This document shows positions 1 through 5,979 of a DNA stretch of 7,218 nucleotides, one piece after another (positions within the stretch are counted from its first letter, which is position 1; each line of letters begins with the position of its first letter). The stretch covers positions 1 through 7,218 of the forward strand of contig JALOTR010000130.1 of the NCBI GenBank assembly GCA_025457805.1, given 5' to 3'. The position numbers and the translations under genes were made by a program. The stretch comes from Akkermansiaceae bacterium. Lineage in GTDB: Bacteria > Verrucomicrobiota > Verrucomicrobiia > Verrucomicrobiales > Akkermansiaceae. Under the pieces are notes generated by a model. The model was not told where the DNA came from and made no database searches. It worked only from the letters and a program-made list of their open reading frames with translations.

Positions 1-3000
1 TCGCTCAGCGTCACGTGGGACGCTTCAGGCGGCGCGGCGCGGATTTCATCCGTATCGGATTCCGCCGGACGCACGGTGCATTTCACGGCTTATGCCTCGG
101 GTGAAAGCGGTGGTGAGGCTGGCACGCTCAAGTCGATTTCCTGCCCGCAAGTCGTCGGCATTCCGCCGGAGGCCGCGCCCTTTGTTTTCACTTATACCTC
201 GGGCAATTCGGACCCCAACCTCAACGACAACCTGCTTTCCATCACCGATGGCGCGGGACGCTTGTTGGAAGCATTCACCTATCATTCCACCAGTGATGCC
301 CGCAATGTGGAGTATGACCGCTGCGCTACCCATGACCGGCATGGTGGTGGCCATGTCACGGTCTTGAAATCCGCACCCAACAGCAGTGGCGGCTACACGA
401 TCTATCAGGTCGATGAGCTCGGCCGCCTCACCGAGACCGATTGCGACAAGCTCCACCGCGTCACCTCCATCCGCCAGTTCACCGGAGTTTGCACGCCCGG
501 CACCCCTGCCGACGCCTCGACCAATCGCCCCGCCGGAAAACTCCGCGCGAGCGATCCGGATTTCTATGAAAGCCAGTATTCCTGGAATCCCGACCATGCC
601 CTGACGCAGATCACCGATCCGGATGGCAGCCAGTTGCGCTTCGTCCATGAGCGGGAAATGACACCCGGCTGCCCGGTCATCGAGCGCGGCAACGTGCGCA
701 CCGTCACCCTCCGCTCTGCCAGCGGTCAAACGCGTCTTGTTTCCTTCGATTACCTGCCCGGATACGGCACACCGGAAGCTGCCATGCCGGGCGGGCCGTT
801 TAGAGGCGCACCCGTGAAATGCGGGCGCAACTCCGGTGGCGAGATTGTCGGAAAGGCGGGCTTTCCGACTTTGAATATGGATAACATCCTGGAACCAACA
901 GAAACCTTCCGCCTGTCAAGTTCTGGGAACGGCACGATCGGTGGCGTGACGCTCAACGACGACGCCGATTCCCTGATCAATCCCATCGCGATGGACAAAG
1001 GTCTCCGCTTCCGGTCCATTCCCGCATCCCTTTCGATCCCTCAAGACGACAGCGACGATGTGGCATCGATTTCCGTCGCCAAGCAGACTCAAGGTGTGGA
1101 TTTCGGCCAACGAAAAGGTGGAGGCCGCAGAGATATGCTTTCCGACAACGCCACCTCATCCAGTGTGATGGGTGTCATTAGTGGTTTGGGCTATACTCCG
1201 CAGGCTGGACCGATCTTTGTGTTATCACCGCCCACACCGCGCATCTCCCGCATCGTCACCGGCCACGGCCATGAATACCGATGGACCTACGATGTTCATG
1301 GTAATCCAAGTTCCTATACCACACCGATCGCAGGGAGCGGCGCGACGTATGAACATGATACTCTTGGCCGCTGCACCTCGTTGACTTTGGCCGATGGCGC
1401 GGATTCCTATACGACGGCATTCACCTACGATGCCGCGACCGGCATGCCCGCCACGGTTTCCGTTGATCCCGGAAATCTCAATCTCACCACGCAGTTCCAT
1501 TATGATGCATTGGGCCGCTGTGTTCGCGAGGTGGATCCGGGTGGTTTTGATACCTTGTTCGAGTATCTTCCCAGCGGTCGGCTTTCCCGCTGCGAGTCGC
1601 CGCCTGTAGGTTCGTCGCGCATCGCCACCACCTTCCACTACGACACGGCTTCCCGTCTCGTCCGTTGCGATGTGGAAAACCGCGATTCCACAGGTGCTCT
1701 CCATTCGTCTAACAGCGCCTACTCCACCTTCCTCGTTTACGATTCCCGCGCCCGCCTCGTCCGCATCGCGGAGGAAGAACGCCCGGTGGCGGTCACCAGC
1801 GAAATCATACCTGATTCCCTCGGTATCGAGAACTTCGCGGTGTGTGATTTCACCATCAATCCGGCCGGAGAGATTTCGCGTGTCAGCACTCCCGCCGCCT
1901 GCCGCGGTGCGACCGAGGACCTTGTTTGTGATTACCAATACGATGAGCGCGGCATGCTTTACCGTCGCATCCAAGGTGGCTTGGGTGCGCCGCATGCGAT
2001 CGTGGATCAGATCGACTACTCGCACGCCGGCCTGCCGGTCCGCTCCGCGCGCCTCGTCGGTGGTGCGCCGGTGAGTGAGATGCTGTGCGATTATGATGGT
2101 TTCCACCGCTTGTCGTCCGTGACCGACCCGATGGGCAACGTGGTGCAGTTTTCCTACGATAGCCGCGGTGGGATCACTCGCGAGGTGTTCGGCGAATTGA
2201 TCGACGAACCTGGTTCCGCGGGGAACGTGTTGCTAAGCAGGACGAAAATCGAAGAGGGCGGTAGATTCAACCTACAATTAGGCGCCATCGGTCTGGAAGG
2301 CCGCCTGACTCTCCCGGATCTTAGCGATGTCTGCTATGACATCTTTGCGGGCAGCACCCCCTCCTTAGCATCCCGCTCGCTCTTCCATCAGTGGCCCAAT
2401 CAGGATGACGAGATCACAGAAGAACGTTTCGTAGCCGGCTCCACCGCGCCTCCCGTCGTCGAAACCACCACCATCACCCGTTCACCGGCGGGCCTCGCGA
2501 AACAAGTCAGCCGGAATGGGGATTTGCTCGCCACGTTCACCCATGACTCAGCGGGTCGCGTCGCAAGCAGTTCATCCGCCGCCACCACCACCACAGTCAC
2601 TCGCGACTCACGTGGAGATACGTTGCTTTGTGGCAGTACCAGCCATTTCCGCATCGGCGGTGCGCCTTCCAAAACCTTCACCGTCACCCATCAATACGAT
2701 TCTCTTGGTCGGAGAGTGCAATCGTCGGACAGCTCCGGGAACACCGTCGTCCGGGCCTTCGATTCCCTCGGCCGCCTCAGCCGCATGACCACGGAAACCG
2801 GAATGGTGGTGACCTGCGATTATGATGGAGGCACGGCGGTGGGTCCCTACTCACGCCGGATCAGTGGAGATCTCGATGGCGATGGTTCAGCGGAAATCGT
2901 GGTTTCCAGTTTCTCCCGCTGTGGCGAGTGGAAATCATCCACCGATCCCTCGGGTTATGTGACATCCGCCACCCGAGATGCGCTTGGCCGTATCTCGCGG

Positions 3001-4590
3001 GTGGATTATCCGGAAGGCACCTTTGAAACCTTCAGCTACAATTCCCGCGGACTCCATCATTGGGGAAATCGAGTGGATGGCATGACCTGCTCCATCGATC
3101 ACGATCTCAATGGCCGCCCGGTTTCCATTTCCCTCGGAAATCTGCCTTCCGGAGTCGCACCTGTGGCGGATACAACCTATCGCTACGATGGACTTGGAAG
3201 AATGGTCCGCTGCGACCAAGGAACCTCCAGCGTGGTGATGGCATGGGACTCGCTCGGCGAGCGTGTCGGAGAAACTCAGAATGATGTCACCGTCAGCTCG
3301 TCCTTCAATCATCGCGGCCGGACAGGTCTTCTCACCAGTGTGCAGCAGCCCTATCAGCTGCGCACGGCCGAGAACCGCGATTCGCTCGGTCGCCTGCTTT
3401 CCGTTTCACTGGTAGATGCCACTGGCACGCTTTCGCCGCCGGTCGCCAGCTTTGAGCATCTCGGGCATCACGTTTCCCGCAGCATCGCAGGCAACGGCGT
3501 GAGCACCGCCTATACCTTCCGGGGCGATGGTGAAGTGCCGGTTTCCGGAGATCATAGCTTCGGCATGAAGCCCGTCCGCTGCATTGTCACCAACGGCTCC
3601 GGGTCCGTGCTGTCAGACAGCAGCATCTCGCGTGATGCGGCTCAACTTGCCACGTCGATCAGCACCCGCTTCAGTGCCACTCCCGCCGGACCGGGGCGAA
3701 CCACCAGCTTGGTTCGCGATGGCATGGGTCGCGTGACCGGTTGGAGCACCAGTCGTCGTGATGGGCTGGGACTGCCGCCAGTTGTGGAAAACGAGGTGAG
3801 TTATACCCTCGATTCCCGTGGCGACCGACTTTTTGTTTTCGGCGGACAGGATCCCGGCAGCTACACCCAGTCTGCGGCGTTGCCTCCTGGCGATGCCCAG
3901 CGTGCCCGCTACACGACCTGGCCACGGGGCAGCCTCGAATGGGATGCCAACCGCAATCTCACCCGCATTCCCTACAGCGATATCACGCACACCATGCAAT
4001 ATGATGCGATCGGCCGACTGGTTTCCATCAAGAATGAAGCCACCGGCAGCCCCATCGCGGAATACAGCTATGACGGTCTCAACCGCCTCCTCACCCTCAC
4101 CGTCCATGGCGGCTCGGTCCCACATTTCACGCGCTTCATCTACGATGGCTCCGTGTGCATTCAGGAACTCGGCAACGACGGCGTGGCCGATCTCACCCAC
4201 GTCGTCAGCGGCGGCATCCGCCACTGCATCAGCACGCGGAACGGCACGATTTACTATCCACATAGTAGCAACCTGACCTACATCGGACCTTGTGATGCAT
4301 CAGAAGTCATCACCAGCGCGACCGGGGCCGTTGTCGAGCACCGCACATGCGATGGCGATGGCAGGCCGATCTATCTGTCACCTGATGGCCTGCCTTCTTC
4401 CACGGGAACCAGCGTCACGCCGATCCGCTGGACAGCACCGGAGTGTCTGAGCGTCCCGAATAGCAGGACATGCACATGTCCCACGGGTTTCTACGTTTCA
4501 AGTCTCGGGAAAGTAGTCGGCAAGGTGAAGGATTTGACCAACCCAAACACCAAGAAGGAATACGTAGGGCATGTGACTTTGCTCAAATGA
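1..4590 (+). CDS. Rhs/YD-repeat family protein, 5'-truncated by the window
   Basis: The frame is open from base 1 to a TGA at 4588-4590. This gives 1,529 residues with no start in view, so the true N-terminus (signal or targeting region) lies upstream; the GTG at 76 is only an internal codon. More than 20 YD-type units are visible, for example YEHDTLGR, FHYDALGRCVREVDPGG, HQYDSLGRRVQSSD, TYRYDGLGRMVR and MQYDAIGRLVS. By family knowledge such repeats form a large beta-shell, as in Rhs and Tc-toxin C proteins, often secreted or surface-linked. A core-end-like part follows from about residue 1378 (RFIYDGSVCIQEL, IYYPH, ATGAVVEHR, IRWTAPE). The canonical GLYYYxxRYYxPxxGRFxxxDPxG is reduced to PNSRTCTCPTGFYVSSLGK, and the protein ends about 25 residues later. 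Repeat-poor inserts lie at about residues 260-412 and 740-813. No partner or immunity gene follows. The family call is certain; toxin, adhesive or structural function is unknown. Confidence 0.93.
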   Translation, partial: SLSVTWDASGGAARISSVSDSAGRTVHFTAYASGESGGEAGTLKSISCPQVVGIPPEAAPFVFTYTSGNSDPNLNDNLLSITDGAGRLLEAFTYHSTSDARNVEYDRCATHDRHGGGHVTVLKSAPNSSGGYTIYQVDELGRLTETDCDKLHRVTSIRQFTGVCTPGTPADASTNRPAGKLRASDPDFYESQYSWNPDHALTQITDPDGSQLRFVHEREMTPGCPVIERGNVRTVTLRSASGQTRLVSFDYLPGYGTPEAAMPGGPFRGAPVKCGRNSGGEIVGKAGFPTLNMDNILEPTETFRLSSSGNGTIGGVTLNDDADSLINPIAMDKGLRFRSIPASLSIPQDDSDDVASISVAKQTQGVDFGQRKGGGRRDMLSDNATSSSVMGVISGLGYTPQAGPIFVLSPPTPRISRIVTGHGHEYRWTYDVHGNPSSYTTPIAGSGATYEHDTLGRCTSLTLADGADSYTTAFTYDAATGMPATVSVDPGNLNLTTQFHYDALGRCVREVDPGGFDTLFEYLPSGRLSRCESPPVGSSRIATTFHYDTASRLVRCDVENRDSTGALHSSNSAYSTFLVYDSRARLVRIAEEERPVAVTSEIIPDSLGIENFAVCDFTINPAGEISRVSTPAACRGATEDLVCDYQYDERGMLYRRIQGGLGAPHAIVDQIDYSHAGLPVRSARLVGGAPVSEMLCDYDGFHRLSSVTDPMGNVVQFSYDSRGGITREVFGELIDEPGSAGNVLLSRTKIEEGGRFNLQLGAIGLEGRLTLPDLSDVCYDIFAGSTPSLASRSLFHQWPNQDDEITEERFVAGSTAPPVVETTTITRSPAGLAKQVSRNGDLLATFTHDSAGRVASSSSAATTTTVTRDSRGDTLLCGSTSHFRIGGAPSKTFTVTHQYDSLGRRVQSSDSSGNTVVRAFDSLGRLSRMTTETGMVVTCDYDGGTAVGPYSRRISGDLDGDGSAEIVVSSFSRCGEWKSSTDPSGYVTSATRDALGRISRVDYPEGTFETFSYNSRGLHHWGNRVDGMTCSIDHDLNGRPVSISLGNLPSGVAPVADTTYRYDGLGRMVRCDQGTSSVVMAWDSLGERVGETQNDVTVSSSFNHRGRTGLLTSVQQPYQLRTAENRDSLGRLLSVSLVDATGTLSPPVASFEHLGHHVSRSIAGNGVSTAYTFRGDGEVPVSGDHSFGMKPVRCIVTNGSGSVLSDSSISRDAAQLATSISTRFSATPAGPGRTTSLVRDGMGRVTGWSTSRRDGLGLPPVVENEVSYTLDSRGDRLFVFGGQDPGSYTQSAALPPGDAQRARYTTWPRGSLEWDANRNLTRIPYSDITHTMQYDAIGRLVSIKNEATGSPIAEYSYDGLNRLLTLTVHGGSVPHFTRFIYDGSVCIQELGNDGVADLTHVVSGGIRHCISTRNGTIYYPHSSNLTYIGPCDASEVITSATGAVVEHRTCDGDGRPIYLSPDGLPSSTGTSVTPIRWTAPECLSVPNSRTCTCPTGFYVSSLGKVVGKVKDLTNPNTKKEYVGHVTLLK
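847..869. repeat. Perfect 9-bp inverted repeat (hairpin) within the Rhs coding sequence
   Basis: GTCGGAAAG at 847-855 is the exact reverse complement of CTTTCCGAC at 861-869, with the 5-base loop GCGGG between. The last arm is followed by TTTG, so it looks superficially like an intrinsic terminator, but it lies inside an open frame (reading IVGKAGFPTL) and the T-run is only three bases. It resembles palindromic repeats that sometimes insert into genes, which is inference. Confidence 0.75.
860..869 (+). repeat. 10-bp direct repeat, copy 1
   Basis: GCTTTCCGAC, comprising the right arm of the palindrome at 847-869 plus one preceding base, recurs exactly at 1137-1146. The spacing of 277 bp is not a multiple of three, so the two copies are read in different frames (GFPT here, LSD in the second). 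The match therefore does not come from a repeated peptide. Confidence 0.5.
880..966 (+). other. Calx-beta-like fragment in the Rhs protein
   Basis: Residues about 294-322 read DNILEPTETFRLS...GTIGGVTLNDDA. This matches the closing half of Calx-beta domains, where an EPTETF-type strand is followed by a glycine-rich turn and a final LNDD motif. Only the last strands are recognisable; the usual first half of the roughly 90-residue domain is not seen upstream. Calx-beta domains are Ca2+-linked beta-sandwiches common in secreted adhesins. This could be a relic or a strongly diverged domain. Confidence 0.45.
1137..1146 (+). repeat. 10-bp direct repeat, copy 2
   Basis: GCTTTCCGAC is identical to 860-869. 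It lies near the far end of the repeat-poor insert. Together the two copies bracket 267 bp, which would fit the edge of an inserted piece, though a 10-bp match could also arise by chance. Confidence 0.45.
2206..2440 (+). other. Second YD-poor patch of the Rhs protein
   Basis: After DEPGSAGNVLLS, where verrucomicrobial-type Rhs proteins usually continue into a TYDxxxR repeat, the sequence reads IEEGGRFNLQLGAIGLEGRLTLPD without a YD unit. YD-type spacing returns only at FTHDSAGRV. The local composition also dips, with 47% GC counted by hand for 2221-2280. It may be a linker domain or degenerated repeats. Confidence 0.35.
2869..2895 (+). other. Acidic DxDxDG loop (possible Ca2+ site) in the Rhs protein
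   Basis: Residues 957-965 read DLDGDGSAE, the DxDxDG pattern of EF-hand-like, dockerin or FG-GAP calcium loops. It is inserted between two YD units (CDYDGG and TRDALGR). A single loop is weak evidence for metal binding, but it is typical of secreted repeat proteins. Confidence 0.4.
4441..4590 (+). other. Short, AT-richer C-terminal tip of the Rhs protein
   Basis: GC falls from 65% over 4321-4440 (78 of 120 by hand count) to 49% over 4441-4590 (74 of 150). The encoded tail runs from CLSVPNSRT to the final GHVTLLK and includes a Lys-rich part (KVVGKVKDLTNPNTKKEY). In Rhs proteins a composition break at the core/tip boundary usually marks a swapped toxin. Here only about 25 residues follow the degenerate core motif, too few for a known toxin fold. 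It may be a truncated or rearranged tip. Confidence 0.55.
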
Positions 4591-4601
4591 GATGGTTGCT
4601 T

Positions 4602-4652
4602 CTCAGGGTCGCTGCGTGATCCACGGTTTGCATCGTAGATCACGCGGCTGAG
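4602..4652 (+). terminator. Hairpin at the convergent gene ends (possible terminator)
   Basis: GCTGCGTGATC (4611-4621) can pair with GATCACGCGGC (4638-4648) when read as + strand RNA: 10 Watson-Crick pairs and one G-U, with a 16-base loop. An outer CTCA/TGAG pair (4602-4605 with 4649-4652) extends it past a bulge. It begins 20 bases after the Rhs stop and sits inside the last codons of the converging gene. No T-run follows, so it is not a classic intrinsic terminator. It may stabilise the 3' end of the Rhs mRNA. Confidence 0.3.
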
Positions 4653-5934
4653 TGGCCAAATCCGTTTCAGGATCGATGAGCGGTGCGGGTTTCCCTCCAT
4701 TGAGACTCACCACCGCATCCACCCTCACCTCCATCTGCATGCCATATTCCTTCCGGTATTCCTCCGCCAGATGGATGGCGAACTGATGGATCATATCAGG
4801 CTGTCCGGCCATGCGGATTTTCTGCCTTTCTGTGAGAAAGTCCCCGGGCTCGATGCCCCATTCATGGCCGCTTCCGGGGTCCCGGATGCGGAACGTCATT
4901 TCCTGTGCCTGCTTGTCTCGCAGCTTCATCCGCCATGAAAACAGATGGCCTTCCTCCGTCCATGCCACGTCTCCCGGATAGATCCAATGACGGAATGGCA
5001 GCAGCATTTGGATTGCCACCCAGGCCGCCATGCCGACGAGCAAGGGGCGAGCGAGTGGCTCATGATGCGCAGAGATCGCCGGTTTCTTCCGCCTGCCGAA
5101 ACGCGGCCAGTCCGGCGGGAAAAACATCAGCGAAGCGGCCATCATCATCCACGGGAAGATGCCAATATCGAACAACCAGGCATTCATCCCGTTGAAACAA
5201 AGCACCAACCCATATCCAAGCATCCGCGTCCGCTTGCAGAGCAGCAATGGAACAAAAGCCAGATCCAGCAACAGCCCGCCATAACTGAAGAGATAGACCA
5301 CCCATTCCTCGGTGAACCATTTTCCCAACCCCGGATAATCAGAACGCCTCGCCAGCCACATGCGCAAGGGTTCGCCGCGCAACCAATCACCATTCAGCTT
5401 GGCGATCCCGCCATAGAAATAAGGAATCCCGATCTGGATCCGCAAAAGCCAGATCCACAGCTGCGGGATGTTCGGGTCACGCGGCTTTGCTTTCCTCAAA
5501 GCATCCATCGACCAGATCTTCGTGGCAGGCGCGAAGATCATCAGGAATGCAATCAGGCAGATCAGATACAAATGGTTGAGATACTCGGCGGCATCGATCA
5601 GGAAGACATGGGTAATTCCCAAAAACAAAACAAAGGCAGCCATCCGGTAAAACAAACCCAGCGCCATCATCAATGAGGCTGCTGCCATGATGACGAACGC
5701 GACCACCATCCCATCGCCCGGCCATGGCCGAACCCAACCGAAACCAAGGAAGGTGAAATGAAATTCCGGAGCAACATATAACTCCCGCACCCAACCGTTT
5801 TTCAGATAGACGATGGATTCCACAAACATCAGCAACCCGAAGGCCATCCGGAAGACCGCCAGCGATGCCGCATCCACCGGCGCGGTGAGGCCCGGGCGCA
5901 TGAGAAGCAAGACGTCCCAGCGGTTGATATTCAT
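4603..5934 (-). CDS. HTTM / vitamin K-dependent gamma-carboxylase-like membrane protein
   Basis: This is a 443-residue protein from the ATG at 5934; a TTG at 5973 would add 13 residues. Early hydrophobic stretches (about 22-44, 76-113, 119-135, 158-177, 211-233, 238-272, 296-313) make it multi-pass. The opening PVDAASLAVFRMAFGLLM is typical of the HTTM family. NHLYL (120-124) aligns with the His160 region of human GGCX, and YFYGGIAKLNGDW (172-184) with the Lys218 catalytic-base region, so His121 and Lys179 are kept. YPGDV...WTEEGHLFSWRM (319-336) and the terminal LIDPETDLA also fit the family. Animal members carboxylate glutamate using reduced vitamin K; substrates of bacterial homologues are mostly unknown. 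It lies just downstream of recJ and converges on the Rhs gene with a 12-bp gap. The family call is firm, the reaction inferred. Confidence 0.88.
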   Translation of the reverse strand: MNINRWDVLLLMRPGLTAPVDAASLAVFRMAFGLLMFVESIVYLKNGWVRELYVAPEFHFTFLGFGWVRPWPGDGMVVAFVIMAAASLMMALGLFYRMAAFVLFLGITHVFLIDAAEYLNHLYLICLIAFLMIFAPATKIWSMDALRKAKPRDPNIPQLWIWLLRIQIGIPYFYGGIAKLNGDWLRGEPLRMWLARRSDYPGLGKWFTEEWVVYLFSYGGLLLDLAFVPLLLCKRTRMLGYGLVLCFNGMNAWLFDIGIFPWMMMAASLMFFPPDWPRFGRRKKPAISAHHEPLARPLLVGMAAWVAIQMLLPFRHWIYPGDVAWTEEGHLFSWRMKLRDKQAQEMTFRIRDPGSGHEWGIEPGDFLTERQKIRMAGQPDMIHQFAIHLAEEYRKEYGMQMEVRVDAVVSLNGGKPAPLIDPETDLATQPRDLRCKPWITQRP

Positions 5935-5979
5935 GATTGTTGCCAATCCACCAGCGCCCGCCTGCCTCGCCAAGGAAAT

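Larger units (their letters stand above)
780..1234 (+). other. Repeat-poor insert inside the YD-repeat gene
   Basis: The reading frame stays open, but YD motifs vanish between FDYLPGYGTPEAA (ending near 780) and PRISRIVTGHGHEYRWTYD (from about 1234), where the Rhs pattern resumes. The segment encodes low-similarity, Ser/Asp/Gly-rich protein (residues about 260-412) with one Calx-beta-like stretch and a VDFGQRKGGG patch. It also carries the palindrome at 847-869 and a direct repeat of one arm at 1137-1146. Hand-counted GC is 47% for 841-900, and about 55% over 841-1200. It could be an accessory domain, a scar of in-frame insertion, or rapidly diverged repeats. The exact edges are estimates. 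Confidence 0.5.

Noticed and set aside
46..729. Antisense open frame of 227 codons at the left edge
   Set aside because: The opposite strand encodes recognisable Rhs sequence continuously; this frame has no family features.
847..873. Intrinsic terminator at the palindrome
   Set aside because: Only three T residues follow the stem, and it lies mid-gene in an open frame that continues for more than 3.7 kb.
1225..2106. Long antisense open frame of 293 codons opposite the Rhs gene
   Set aside because: It is a shadow of the high-GC repeat coding frame. Its translation is Arg/Ala/Gly-rich without domains, while the + strand shows clear YD motifs throughout.
2457..2597. ACC-rich microrepeats encoding Thr runs
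   Set aside because: Two short Thr-codon runs (ETTTITR and ATTTTVTR) are consistent with ordinary beta-strand-rich repeat protein; there is no array or regular spacing.
3613..4263. Antisense open frame of 216 codons near the Rhs 3' end
   Set aside because: It looked briefly like a possible antisense partner gene, but its low-complexity composition and full overlap with clear YD repeats make it a shadow.
4252..4267. Small palindrome TACTAT-CCAC-ATAGTA in the Rhs core end
   Set aside because: Six-base arms are short enough to arise by chance in 7 kb, and the codons fit the IYYPH motif expected there.
4945..5676. + strand open frame of 243 codons opposite the carboxylase-like gene
   Set aside because: Its His/Gln/Pro-rich translation is the usual mirror of a membrane-protein gene; the - strand has conserved family motifs along its whole length.
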